A stretch of 58,361 bases of DNA, from NCBI GenBank assembly GCA_900469445.1, contig UBXM01000001.1, positions 369,360 through 427,720 of the forward strand. Reading direction: 5' to 3'. The translations under genes were made by a program, and so were the position numbers. The stretch is from Hyphomicrobiales bacterium. GTDB lineage: Bacteria > Pseudomonadota > Alphaproteobacteria > Rhizobiales > Rhizobiaceae. The notes under the pieces were generated by a model. It ran no database searches. It saw nothing but the letters and a program-made list of their open reading frames with translations, and was not told the origin of the DNA. Shown in pieces: positions 42,945 through 53,200 of this stretch (the first letter of the stretch is position 1; every line of letters begins with the position of its first letter).

Positions 42945-44399
42945 ATGGCCACAGTAATCAAGAACGGAACCATCGTTACCGCCGACCTGACCTACAAGGC
43001 GGATATCAAAATCGACGGTGGCAAGATCGTCGAGATCGGCCCGGACCTTGCGGCCGATGAAACCCTCGACGCCACCGGCTGTTATGTCATGCCGGGCGGC
43101 ATCGATCCGCATGTCCATCTCGAAATGCCCTTCATGGGCACCTATTCCGCCGACGATTTCGACAGTGGCACCCGCGCAGCGCTCGCAGGTGGCACGACCA
43201 TGGTGGTCGATTTCTGTCTTCCCGATCCCGGCCAGTCACTCCTCGACGCGCTGAAACGCTGGGACAACAAGGCGACCCGCGCCCATTGCGACTATTCCTT
43301 CCACATGGCCGTCACCTGGTGGGGCGAACAGGTTTTCGACGAGATGAAGACGGTGGTTGAGGAGAAGGGCATCAACACCTTCAAGCACTTCATGGCCTAT
43401 AAGGGCGCGCTGATGGTCAATGACGACGAGATGTTCGCCTCGTTTTCCCGTTGCGCCGAGCTTGGCGCGCTTCCCCTCGTCCATGCCGAAAACGGCGATA
43501 TCGTCGCCTCCATGCAGCAGAAACTGATGGACGAGGGCAATAACGGCCCGGAAGCACACGCCTATTCGCGGCCGCCCTCGGTCGAGGGCGAAGCCACCAA
43601 CCGCGCCATCATCATCGCCGATATGGCCGGCGTTCCGCTTTATGTCGTCCACACATCCTGCGAACAGTCCCATGAAGCGATCCGCCGGGCGCGGCAGAAC
43701 GGCATGCGGGTTTATGGCGAACCGCTGATCCAGCACCTGACGCTCGACGAAAGCGAATATTTCGACAAGGACTGGGATCATTCCGCCCGCCGCGTCATGT
43801 CGCCCCCGTTCCGTAACAAGCAGCATCAGGACTCACTCTGGGCAGGCCTGTCCTCCGGTTCGCTACAGGTCGTCGCCACAGATCACTGCGCCTTCACCAC
43901 CGACCAGAAACGCACGGGTATGGGCGACTTCAGAAAGATCCCCAACGGCACCGGCGGCCTTGAGGACCGGATGCCGATGCTCTGGACCTGTGGCGTCGCC
44001 ACCGGCCGCATCACCATGAACGAGTTCGTCGCCGTCACCTCCACCAACATCGCGAAAATCCTCAATCTCTACCCGAAAAAGGGCGCGATCCTGGTCGGCG
44101 CCGATGCGGATCTCGTTGTCCTCGATCCCAAGAAGTCGAAGACCATCTCGGCAAAAACCCAGCAGTCAGCCATCGACTACAATGTCTTCGAGGGCAGACA
44201 GGTGAGCGGCCTGCCGCGCTACACACTGACCAGAGGCGTGGTCGCGGTCGAGGACGGCACGATGAAAAGCCGCGAAGGCCACGGCCAGTTCGTCGCCCGC
44301 GACCCCTTCCCCGCCGTCAACAAGGCGCTCTCCACCTGGAAGGAACTGACGGCGCCGCGCAAGGTGGAACGCACGGGCATTCCGGCAAGCGGAGTATGA
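42945..44399 (+). CDS. hydA: Dihydropyrimidinase
   Basis: A 484-residue metal-dependent amidohydrolase that opens dihydrouracil and dihydrothymine to the N-carbamoyl amino acids. The metal motif is GGIDPHVHLEMPFMG, the carbamylated lysine is in FKHFMAYKGALMV, the following histidines occur in LVHAENGD and VVHTSCEQS, and the aspartate in TDHCAF. The length is typical of the family. It acts between PreTA and the amidohydrolase. AAGGGGAAC precedes the ATG. Confidence 0.95.
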   Translation: MATVIKNGTIVTADLTYKADIKIDGGKIVEIGPDLAADETLDATGCYVMPGGIDPHVHLEMPFMGTYSADDFDSGTRAALAGGTTMVVDFCLPDPGQSLLDALKRWDNKATRAHCDYSFHMAVTWWGEQVFDEMKTVVEEKGINTFKHFMAYKGALMVNDDEMFASFSRCAELGALPLVHAENGDIVASMQQKLMDEGNNGPEAHAYSRPPSVEGEATNRAIIIADMAGVPLYVVHTSCEQSHEAIRRARQNGMRVYGEPLIQHLTLDESEYFDKDWDHSARRVMSPPFRNKQHQDSLWAGLSSGSLQVVATDHCAFTTDQKRTGMGDFRKIPNGTGGLEDRMPMLWTCGVATGRITMNEFVAVTSTNIAKILNLYPKKGAILVGADADLVVLDPKKSKTISAKTQQSAIDYNVFEGRQVSGLPRYTLTRGVVAVEDGTMKSREGHGQFVARDPFPAVNKALSTWKELTAPRKVERTGIPASGV

Positions 44400-44404
44400 C
44401 CGGC

Positions 44405-44430
44405 CCGGGCAGTCCACTCCGGCTGCCCGG
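44405..44430 (+). terminator. Hairpin after hydA
   Basis: CCGGGCAG / CTGCCCGG 8-bp stem with a 10-base loop, five bases past the stop; it has no T-run, so it may stabilise the mRNA and not end it. Confidence 0.4.
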
Positions 44431-44631
44431 AATACTGCCTGCCGCCTCGATCGATTTCCTGCAGGACACAGTTTTCGAGCGGCACGACATGCACATCCCT
44501 CGCCGCCAGGGCGGGTCTTACATGCAGAGACGATCCATGACTGTCATTGGATAACCGATACCGACAGAATCAAGCTTCGATAAAAAGGGATGAAAAATCC
44601 CAGGGGAACGAAGCCAACACACTGGGTACAC

Positions 44632-45423
44632 ATGTCTGAACATGCATTCTCCGTGGTTTCGGCCAAAAAGCTGGGCCTGACCTTCGAGACTGGCGATGGT
44701 CCGGTCCATGCCCTCACCGACGTAGATCTGGACGTCAGGAAGGGCGATTTCGTCTCCTTCATCGGCCCCTCCGGCTGCGGCAAGACCACTTTCCTGCGCG
44801 TCATCGCCGATCTCGAAAGCGCCACCTCGGGCGAGATCACCGTCAACGGCATGACACCGGAAAACGCCCGCAAATCCCGCTCCTACGGCTACGTCTTCCA
44901 GGCACCGGCGCTTTATCCGTGGCGCACGATCGAAAAGAACATCGCCCTTCCGCTGGAGATCATGAACTATTCGGCGGCCGAGCGGAAAGAACGCATCGAG
45001 CGCACGCTCGATCTCGTCAATCTTGCAGGTTTCGGCAAGAAATACCCCTGGCAGCTTTCCGGCGGCATGCAGCAGCGCGCCTCCATCGCCCGCGCGCTTG
45101 CCTTCGATGCCGACCTTCTGCTGATGGACGAACCCTTCGGCGCGCTCGATGAAATCGTCCGGGATCACTTGAACGAACAGCTTCTGAAACTCTGGGCGCG
45201 CACGCAAAAAACGATCTGTTTCGTCACCCACTCGATCCCCGAGGCGGTCTACCTGTCGACGAAGATCGTCGTCATGTCCCCCCGCCCCGGCCGGGTAACG
45301 GATGTGATCACCTCGACGCTGCCAAAGGAACGCCCGCTCGAAATCCGCGAAACACCGGAATTCCTGGAAATCGCCCACCGGGTACGCGAGGGTTTGAGAG
45401 CGGGGCATAGTTATGAAGAGTGA
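44632..45423 (+). CDS. ABC transporter ATPase, pyrimidine-type importer
   Basis: A 263-residue nucleotide-binding subunit of the nitrate/sulfonate/taurine class. Walker A is GPSGCGKTTF, the signature LSGGMQQRASIARAL, Walker B LLLMDEPFGALDE and the switch histidine in FVTHSIPEAVYLS. A possible start at 44590 would add 14 residues; ATG 44632 gives the usual N-terminus. It serves the permeases at 45676 and 46572 and the binding protein at 47778. Placement in the cluster suggests import of pyrimidine bases or hydantoins. Confidence 0.9.
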   Translation: MSEHAFSVVSAKKLGLTFETGDGPVHALTDVDLDVRKGDFVSFIGPSGCGKTTFLRVIADLESATSGEITVNGMTPENARKSRSYGYVFQAPALYPWRTIEKNIALPLEIMNYSAAERKERIERTLDLVNLAGFGKKYPWQLSGGMQQRASIARALAFDADLLLMDEPFGALDEIVRDHLNEQLLKLWARTQKTICFVTHSIPEAVYLSTKIVVMSPRPGRVTDVITSTLPKERPLEIRETPEFLEIAHRVREGLRAGHSYEE

Positions 45424-45463
45424 TGCGTCCTTCTTTTTGCTGCCGAAACATGACGCGCGGTGC

Positions 45464-45606
45464 CTGCCCCTCACCCTAACCCTCTCCCCGCAAGCGGGGA
45501 GAGGGGACCTGCCTCGCTCGACACCGAAGAGAACCGGAGACGATGCTGCTCGGGCCCTTCTCCCCGTAAAACGGGGAGAAGGTGGCGGCAGCCGGATGAG
45601 GGGCAG
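45464..45606. repeat. Intergenic mosaic palindrome inside the ABC operon
   Basis: A 143-base element bounded by CTGCCCCTCA / TGAGGGGCAG, with two hairpins (CTCTCCCCGCAAGCGGGGAGAG at 45481-45502 and CTTCTCCCCGTAAAACGGGGAGAAG near 45557-45581). It is inserted in the gap between the ATPase and the first permease and is of the kind widely scattered in Rhizobiaceae. Confidence 0.7.
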
Positions 45607-45675
45607 CGCCACACGCCAGCGCCAAGATCTGCAGCACTCTTCGCCCCTTCTCGTTTTGATGGGAGCGAAAAGCTG

Positions 45676-46575
45676 ATGCAGAAGCAAACCTCACTCCGCC
45701 AACACTTCCTCCCCGTCACCACCATCCTCGTCGCCATCATCGTCATCTGGTATGTCGCAGCCTACCTCATGAACGCGCCCTTCCAGCGCGATCTCGACCG
45801 CCGCGCCAACATCACCTCAACCGCGATCGAATTCCTCGAAAAGACCATGTCGCAGCCGAAACCGACGCTTCCCGCGCCGCATCAGGTGGCGCAAAACGTC
45901 TTCGAAAATACCTTTCTGAGAAAGGTCACCTCTAATCGCAGCCTCGTCTATCACGCCTGGGTGACGCTTTCGTCCACCGTCGTCGGCTTCACCCTCGGCA
46001 CGGCTCTCGGCATCCTGATTGCCGTCGGCATCGTCCATGTAAAAGCCCTCGACCGCAGCCTGATGCCCTGGATCATCGCCTCGCAGATGGTGCCGATCCT
46101 CGCCGTCGCGCCGATGGTCATCGTCGTCCTTGGTGCGGTCAACATAACCGGCCTGCTGCCCAAGGCGCTGATCTCCACCTACCTCTCGTTTTTCCCCGTG
46201 GCGGTCGGCATGGTGAAGGGCCTGCGCTCGCCGGAACTCATCCAGCTCGACCTGATGCGCACCTATAATGCCGGTGCGGCACAGGTCTTCTGGAAGCTTC
46301 GCGTGCCGGCCTCCATTCCCTTCCTGTTCACCTCGATGAAGGTGGCGATCGCCGCAAGCCTCGTCGGCGCGATCGTCGGCGAATTGCCGACCGGTGCCGT
46401 TGCCGGCATCGGCTCCAAACTGCTCGCCGGCGCCTATTACAGCCAGACGATCGATATCTGGGCAGCCCTTATCGCCGGCTCCGTACTCGCGGCCTTGCTT
46501 GTCGCCATCGTTGCGGCCACCGGCAGGCTGGTCGATCGCGCCATGGGCACGAAACCGGCAGGGAGGAGCGCATGA
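45676..46575 (+). CDS. ABC permease 1
   Basis: A 299-residue inner-membrane permease with six hydrophobic segments of the BPD transport family (the EAA-like loop is MRTYNAGAAQVFWKLRVPASIPF, about residues 194-216). It is followed by permease 2 with an ATGA overlap. The N-terminal 60 residues, with a hydrophilic stretch FQRDLDRRANITSTAIEFLEKT, form a periplasmic loop. The ATG at 45676 is the first in a protein-like frame. Confidence 0.9.
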   Translation: MQKQTSLRQHFLPVTTILVAIIVIWYVAAYLMNAPFQRDLDRRANITSTAIEFLEKTMSQPKPTLPAPHQVAQNVFENTFLRKVTSNRSLVYHAWVTLSSTVVGFTLGTALGILIAVGIVHVKALDRSLMPWIIASQMVPILAVAPMVIVVLGAVNITGLLPKALISTYLSFFPVAVGMVKGLRSPELIQLDLMRTYNAGAAQVFWKLRVPASIPFLFTSMKVAIAASLVGAIVGELPTGAVAGIGSKLLAGAYYSQTIDIWAALIAGSVLAALLVAIVAATGRLVDRAMGTKPAGRSA

Positions 46576-47699
46576 CCATGCTGATGCGATCATGGTTATC
46601 CATCCTGGCGCTGGCGCTTTCGCTCGCAGCCCTTGCCCTGCTTCCACCACTGCTGCCGGAGGCGGCCGTACCCTTCAACCTGATGCGGCTGTTCTCCATC
46701 TTCGTGCTGACCATCGGGGCCGCCGTGGTATCGCTCCTTCCATTGCCGGCTTTTCTCCTGGCCGCCACCCTCTTCGTCTGCGCGCATTTCTCCACCGCCC
46801 TGCTGATCGCCCGCCTTGCCGGAAACGAAGGCATGGCGTCAGCCGCCTTTTTCATGGTTCTTGCCGCCAACTGGCTGCTCGCCTGGCGCTGTGTCGGCCT
46901 CCTCTCGGCTTTGAAACCGAAGTCGAGAACGGCCGACACCATTCTGCGCCTCGTCATCCCGGCAATCTTCGGCGCCTGGATCCTGATCCTCTGGGAGGCG
47001 GTCACCCGCGGTTTCGGCATTCCCTTCATCATCCTGCCGCCACCGTCGGCGATTGGAGCAAGGCTCGCAGCCTCGGTCCCGACACTCTGGGCAGACGTAC
47101 AGCAGACCGTCTTCAAGGCCGTTATCTTCGGTTATGTCGTAGGCTGCGCGACAGGCTTCGCGGTCGCGATCCTGGCCGACAGGATCGCCTTCTTCCGCCG
47201 GGGGCTGTTGCCGATCGCCAATCTCATGTCGGCCTTGCCGATCATTGGCGTCGCGCCGATCATGGTCATGTGGTTCGGGTTCGACTGGCAGTCCAAGGCA
47301 GCCGTCGTCATCATCATGACCTTCTTCCCCATGCTGGTGAACACAATCGCGGGCTTGGGCGCAGCGGGCGCGATGGAGCGGGACCTGATGCGCTCCTATG
47401 CTTCCGATTACTGGCAGACGCTGATGAAACTTCGGCTTCCCGCCGCCATGCCCTTCATCTTCAACGCGCTGAAGATCAACTCGACGCTGGCGCTGATCGG
47501 GGCGATCGTGGCGGAGTTCTTCGGCACGCCGATCGTCGGCATGGGTTTTCGCATATCGACGGAAATCGGTCGTATGAATGTCGATATGGTCTGGGCCGAA
47601 ATCGCCGTTGCGGCGCTCGTCGGCTCGGTATTTTATGGTGTCGTCGCGCTCGGGGAGAGAGCCACGACATTCTGGCATCCGTCGAACCGCAACGGTTAG
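46572..47699 (+). CDS. ABC permease 2, with extra N-terminal membrane part
   Basis: A 375-residue permease. The last 250 residues are a normal BPD permease (EAA-like loop MRSYASDYWQTLMKLRLPAAMPF). The first 115 residues add four to five extra membrane segments (ALALSLAALALLPPLLPEAA ...), so it is longer than the usual 260. Overlaps the previous stop (ATGA at 46572). The pair is a heterodimer by inference. Confidence 0.88.
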   Translation: MTMLMRSWLSILALALSLAALALLPPLLPEAAVPFNLMRLFSIFVLTIGAAVVSLLPLPAFLLAATLFVCAHFSTALLIARLAGNEGMASAAFFMVLAANWLLAWRCVGLLSALKPKSRTADTILRLVIPAIFGAWILILWEAVTRGFGIPFIILPPPSAIGARLAASVPTLWADVQQTVFKAVIFGYVVGCATGFAVAILADRIAFFRRGLLPIANLMSALPIIGVAPIMVMWFGFDWQSKAAVVIIMTFFPMLVNTIAGLGAAGAMERDLMRSYASDYWQTLMKLRLPAAMPFIFNALKINSTLALIGAIVAEFFGTPIVGMGFRISTEIGRMNVDMVWAEIAVAALVGSVFYGVVALGERATTFWHPSNRNG

Positions 47700-47777
47700 G
47701 CGCTGATACCCGGCACCGGGAAATCCGGGCCGGTTTATGACCTGAGTAAACAAGCAGGCAACCAGAGGGAAACGACC

Positions 47778-48743
47778 ATGAAAAAGATGATGATGGCATT
47801 GATGGCCGGCGCAATGTCGCTTGCATCGGCGCAGGCGATGGCCGCCGACAAGGTGACGCTGCAGCTGAAATGGGTGGCCCAGGGCCAGTTCGGCGGTTAT
47901 TTCGTCGCCAAGGACAAGGGCTTTTACGAGGAAGAAGGCCTCGACGTCACGATCAAGCCGGGCGGTCCGGATATTGCGCCCGAACAGGTCATCGCCGGCG
48001 GCGGGGCGGATGTCACCGTCACCTGGATGGGGGCAGCCCTCGTTGCCCGCGAAAAAGGCGTGCCGCTGGTCAATATCGCCCAACCCTTCCAGAAGTCCGG
48101 CCTGCAGCTGATTTGTCCCAAGGACGGCCCGGTCAAGACGGAAGCGGATTTCAAGGGCCACACGCTCGGCGTCTGGTTCTTCGGCAACGAATATCCGTTC
48201 TTCGCCTGGATGAACAAACTCGGTCTTTCGACCGAAGGCGGCGCCGATGGCGTCACCGTGCTCAAACAGAGCTTTGACGTTCAGCCGCTCGTGCAGAAAC
48301 AGGCCGACTGCATTTCGGTCATGACCTATAACGAATACTGGCAGGCGATCGATGCCGGTTTCAAGCCGGAAGACCTCACCGTCTTCAACTATACGGCGCT
48401 TGGCAACGACCTTCTGGAAGACGGGCTTTATGTCAGCGAGGACAAGCTGAAAGATCCGAAATTCAAGGAGGACATGGTCAAGTTCGTCCGCGCCTCGATG
48501 AAGGGCTGGCAATACGCCATCGACAATCCGGATGAAGCAGCCGAAATCGTCATGGAAAACGGTGGCCAGGACGAAAACCACCAGAAGCGGATGATGGGCG
48601 AAGTCGCCAAGCTGATCGGCGACGGCAAGCTCGACATGGCGACCTATGAGCGAACGGTAAAGGCGCTGACCGACCAGAAGATCATCAGCAAGGCCCCGGA
48701 AGGCGCCTATACGGCCGACATTACCAGCGAAGCGCTGAAATAA
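47778..48743 (+). CDS. ABC substrate-binding protein, NMT1/THI5-like
   Basis: A 321-residue periplasmic protein with the signal peptide MKKMMMALMAGAMSLASAQAMA and the NMT1 core VTLQLKWVAQGQFGGYFVAKDKGFYEEEGLDVTIKPGG. In yeast and bacteria the fold binds hydroxymethylpyrimidine and related rings; with the surrounding genes the natural ligand is most likely a pyrimidine or its reduced form. Strong ribosome binding site (AGAGGGAAACG) before the ATG. Confidence 0.92.
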   Translation: MKKMMMALMAGAMSLASAQAMAADKVTLQLKWVAQGQFGGYFVAKDKGFYEEEGLDVTIKPGGPDIAPEQVIAGGGADVTVTWMGAALVAREKGVPLVNIAQPFQKSGLQLICPKDGPVKTEADFKGHTLGVWFFGNEYPFFAWMNKLGLSTEGGADGVTVLKQSFDVQPLVQKQADCISVMTYNEYWQAIDAGFKPEDLTVFNYTALGNDLLEDGLYVSEDKLKDPKFKEDMVKFVRASMKGWQYAIDNPDEAAEIVMENGGQDENHQKRMMGEVAKLIGDGKLDMATYERTVKALTDQKIISKAPEGAYTADITSEALK

Positions 48744-48773
48744 TCCGGCAACGGATTTTTCCGGCATATTTCC

Positions 48774-48797
48774 ATGCCCGGCCTCGCTGCCGGGCAT
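48774..48797 (+). terminator. Terminator of the ABC operon
   Basis: ATGCCCGGC / GCCGGGCAT with a 6-base loop, followed by TCTTTT; about 30 bases beyond the binding-protein stop. Confidence 0.85.
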
Positions 48798-49004
48798 TCT
48801 TTTGCCATCTGGGCGTGTCACGTCCCAGATTGATCGCTTGACGATGAGCAAATACAAGTGTCGATAAAAGAGGCTGCATTTTTTCCGATTTATCTCTGAG
48901 GTCTGTCGGATTCAGCTTTTGCCCCGCGTCATACAAGGAGGACGTATGACCGGGAATGCCGATGGTCGGCGCATCTCGGCCCCTCCGAACATTGGATTTG
49001 TCGC

Positions 49005-50216
49005 ATGCAGCTTAGCCTGTCGAAATCGATCCCCGTCCTCGCCCTGCTGCTGGCTTCGGTCGCAGTCTCGCCGCTTGCCGCGCAGGAAGCCGGCCAGCCT
49101 TCGGCCACGGAAGCCAAGCTCCCGTCGATCATCGTCACCGAGGCGGTCAAGAAATCGCTCACCGACCGCATCATCGCGACCGGCACGATCCGCCCGATCG
49201 ACGAAATCTATGTGCAGCCGCTCGTCGAAGGCCTCTCCGTCAAGACCATCAATGTCGATGTTGCCGATGAGGTCGAGGCCAATGCGGTTCTGGCGACGCT
49301 GAATGACGATGCCTTGCTGCTGCAGCAGAGCCAGTATCAGGCCAACAGGGCCAAGGCGGAAGCTTCTGTCGCCCAGTATCAGGCGCAGGTGATCGAGGCC
49401 GAAGCCAATCTCGATGACGCCGTCAAGCAGCGCGACCGTACGGCCAAGCTCAACCAGAGCGGCACGAGCACGGTCTCGCAGCTTGAACAGGCCAATGCCC
49501 AGGTTTCCGTCGCCCGCGCCCGGTTGAATGCCGCCCGCCAGTCGGTTGCCGTCGGAGAATCCGATGTCCGGGTCATCGAGGCGCAGCTTGCCGATGTCGA
49601 ACTGCAGCTTGCCCGCACCGGCGTGAAGGCACCCGTTGCCGGCGTCATCTCCGCAAAGAACGCCAAGGTCGGCGCGATTGCTTCGGGCAATGGCGATCCG
49701 CTCTTCACCATCATCAAGGATGGCGCGATCGAGCTGGTCGCCGATATTTCCGAATCCGATATCCAGAAGGCGAAGGTCGGGCAGAAGGCGCTCGTCACCG
49801 TCGCAGGCGGCCAGCGGGAGATCGAGGGCCGTGTGCGGCTGGTCTCCCCGACGGTCGACCAGACCACCAGGCTCGGCCTCGTCCATATCGAGATCGATCC
49901 CGATAGCGGCGCCCGCGCCGGCATGTATGGACGCGCGGCAATCGTCGTCGAACAGACCGACGCGCTCGCCCTGCCGCTTTCCGCCGTGACGACGGGACGC
50001 GAGGGATCTCTTGCCCGCAAGGTCGAGCAAGGCGTCGTCAAGCAGGTCAAGATCGATATCGGCTTTCAGGATGGCGGCTTCGTCCAGGTATTGAATGGCC
50101 TTCAGCCCGGCGACGTCGTCGTTGCCAAGGCAGGCGCCTTCGTGCGTGACGGCGACCATATCGCCCCGGTTCCGGAAAAGCCGGCTGCGACCAATGGCAC
50201 GGAGGCCTCGCAATGA
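49005..50216 (+). CDS. RND efflux periplasmic adaptor (MFP)
   Basis: A 403-residue membrane-fusion protein linking an RND pump to an outer-membrane channel. It has a signal peptide (MQLSLSKSIPVLALLLASVAVSPLAAQ), a barrel-sandwich half (IYVQPLVEGLSVKTINVDVADEV), a long coiled coil (residues about 110-200) and the lipoyl second half (GVKAPVAGVISAKNAKVGAIA). It overlaps the pump gene by ATGA. The ATG at 49005 fits the signal peptide but has no good ribosome binding site; a strong AAGGAGG with ATG at 48946 lies upstream in another frame. Confidence 0.9.
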   Translation: MQLSLSKSIPVLALLLASVAVSPLAAQEAGQPSATEAKLPSIIVTEAVKKSLTDRIIATGTIRPIDEIYVQPLVEGLSVKTINVDVADEVEANAVLATLNDDALLLQQSQYQANRAKAEASVAQYQAQVIEAEANLDDAVKQRDRTAKLNQSGTSTVSQLEQANAQVSVARARLNAARQSVAVGESDVRVIEAQLADVELQLARTGVKAPVAGVISAKNAKVGAIASGNGDPLFTIIKDGAIELVADISESDIQKAKVGQKALVTVAGGQREIEGRVRLVSPTVDQTTRLGLVHIEIDPDSGARAGMYGRAAIVVEQTDALALPLSAVTTGREGSLARKVEQGVVKQVKIDIGFQDGGFVQVLNGLQPGDVVVAKAGAFVRDGDHIAPVPEKPAATNGTEASQ

Positions 50217-53200
50217 ACTTCTCCGCCTGGTCGATCCGCAATCCGATCGCCCCGCTGCTCGGTTTTGCCCTGCTGCTGGTCGTCGGCCTGCAATCCTTCT
50301 ACGCCCTGCCGATCACCCGTTTTCCCAATATCGACGTCCCCGTTGTCTCGATCACGGTAACACAGAGCGGTGCGGCACCTGCCGAACTCGAAATGCAGGT
50401 GACCAAGGAGATCGAGGATGCTGTCGCCTCGATCAGCGGCATCGACGAGATCCAGTCGACCGTCACCGACGGCCAGTCGCTGACGACGGTGGTTTTCCGT
50501 ATCGAAAAGCCGACCGAAGAGGCGGTTCAGGATACCAAGGACCAGATCGACAAGATCCGCAGCGATCTGCCCGCCGATATCGAGGAGCCGATCGTCACCA
50601 AGGTCGATGTCGAAGGCCAGGCGATCCAGACCTTTGCCGTGTCGTCGCCCAACATGACGCTCGAAGAACTGTCCTGGTTCGTCGACGACACGATCACCCG
50701 CGACCTGCAGGGTCAGGCCGGCATCGGCCGTATCGACCGCTACGGCGGCTCGGATCGTGAAGTGCGCATCGCCCTCAATCCGGCAAAGCTCGACGCCTAT
50801 GGCATTACCGCAGCCGACGTGAATACGCAGATCAAGGGCACCAATGTCGATCTCGGCTCGGGCCGCGGTCAGGTGGCCGGCAATGAACAGGCGATCCGTA
50901 CCCTCGGCGACGCCCGCAATGTCCAGCAGCTCGCAGACACCAACATCGCGCTCTCCAACGACCGCTTCGTCAAGCTATCCGAACTCGGCCGCGTGACCGA
51001 CACTTATGAAGAGCAGAAATCCTTCTCGCGCTTCAACGGCAATCCGTCCGTCACCTTCGCCGTCTTCCGCGCCAAGGGGGCGAGCGAAGTCTCGGTGGCC
51101 GAAACCGTGGCCGAAGGCCTCGACGGCATCCGCAAGGCCCATCCCGATGTCGCCATCGAGATGGTCGATGACTCTGTCTATTTCACCTACGGCAATTACG
51201 AGGCGGCGCTGCACACGTTGATGGAAGGTTCGATCCTCGCCGTCATCGTCGTTTTCCTCTTCCTGCGTAACTGGCGCGCCACGCTGATTGCGGCAGTCGC
51301 CCTGCCGCTATCGGCCATCCCCACCTTCTGGATCATGGACCTGATGGGGTTCTCGCTGAACCTCGTCAGTTTCCTGGCGCTGACGCTGGCAACCGGCATC
51401 CTCGTCGACGATGCGATCGTCGAGATCGAAAACATCGCCCGCCACATCAAGATGGGTAAGACGCCCTATCGCGCCGCGCTGGAAGCGGCCGACGAAATCG
51501 GCCTTGCGGTCATCGCCACCAGCTTCACCATCATCGCGGTCTTCGTGCCCGTGTCCTTCATGCCGGGCGTTCCGGGCCAGTATTTCATCCAGTTCGGCCT
51601 GACCGTCGCTTTCTCGGTCTTCTTCTCGCTGGCCGTCGCGCGTCTGATAACGCCGCTGATGGCCGCCTATCTGATGCGCGCCGAAGACGGGCGCGAGGAC
51701 GACCATCACGACAATGACGGCTGGCTGATGAAGGCCTATACCCGCGTCGTCACGGCAACGACGCGCAAATGGTACTGGCGTTATGCGACGCTTCTGGCCG
51801 CAATCGCCTTCCTTGCCGGATCGCTGGCACTCCTGAGCCAGGTTCCCGGCTCCTTTCTGCCGCCGGATGACTCATCGCGTGTCGTACTCTCGCTCGAACT
51901 GCCGCCCAACGCCACGCTGGAAGAGACGGATGCCGTCAGCACCAGCGTCTATGATGCGGTCAAGGATATCGACGGCGTCGAAAGCGTCTTCACGCTGGGC
52001 GGCGCCTCCCCCAAGGGCGACCTCGAACTGCGCCGCGCCACCGTCCGCATCATCCTGCAGAATATCGACCATTCGCTGCTGAAGACGATCGTCAACAAGG
52101 GGTTCGGCGCGATCCCGCTGATCGGCGACCTGTTGCCGAAATTGCCCGAACATGGCCGCACACGCCCGCAATGGGATGTCGAAAAGGACATTTTCGCCGC
52201 CGTGCGCGCGATCCCCGACGTGCGCATCTCCAAGGTCAACGACCGGGCCGAACGGGAACTGTCGTTCAACTTCTTGTCCTCCAGCGAGGACGACCTGAAC
52301 AACGCTGTCGGCCTGCTTGAATCCAGGCTGCGCGCCTCGCCGATCCTGGTGAATGTCTCCTCGGAAGGCGCCCTGCCCCGGCCCGAATTGCAGATCCGCC
52401 CGCGCATGGCCGAAGCCTCGCGCCTCGGCATCACGCCGCAGCAGATCTCCGAAACCGTCCGCGTCGCAACGATCGGCGATATCGACGCCAACCTCGCGAA
52501 GATCTCGCTCGACAGCCGCCAGATCCCGATCCGCGTCCAGACCTCGCTCGACGTCCGCCGCGACCTGCAGTCGATCCGCAACCTCAAGGTAAAAACCGCC
52601 TCCGGCACGATGGTGCCGCTCTATAGCGTCGCCGATATCGACTATTCGGAAGGTCCAAGCTCGATCAAGCGCAACGACCGCAACCGCGTCGTTTCGATCG
52701 GCTCCGACGTGCCCTTCGGCACCGCACTCGACACCTCGACCGCCGAGTTCAAGCGGATCGTCGACGAAACCGAACTGCCGCCGACGGTCAGGCTGGCCGA
52801 AAGCGGTGATGCCAAGGTTCAGGCGGAAATGCAGCAGAGCTTCGGCAATGCCATGCTGATGGGCCTGATGCTGGTTCTCGTCGTGCTGATCCTGCTGTTC
52901 AAGGACGTCATCCAGCCCTTCACCATCCTCTTCTCCCTGCCGCTCGCCATCGGCGGCGTCGCAGTGGCGCTGATCGCAACGCAGAACGCGCTCTCCATGC
53001 CCGTCCTGATCGGCATCCTGATGCTGATGGGCATCGTCACGAAAAACGCCATCCTGCTCGTCGATTTCGCCATCGAGATGAAACGGCACGGGCTGGAACG
53101 GGTTCACGCCATGGTCGAGGCGGGCCGCAAGCGCGCAAGGCCGATCATCATGACGTCGATCGCCATGTCCGCCGGCATGCTGCCATCCGCCATGGGCGTC

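Noticed and set aside
46839..48857. 672-codon minus-strand frame over permease 2 and the binding protein
   Set aside because: Shadow frame across two clear genes; no family motif.
51872..53107. 411-codon minus-strand frame over the RND pump
   Set aside because: Shadow of the pump; the composition is Asp/Gln/His-rich and meaningless.
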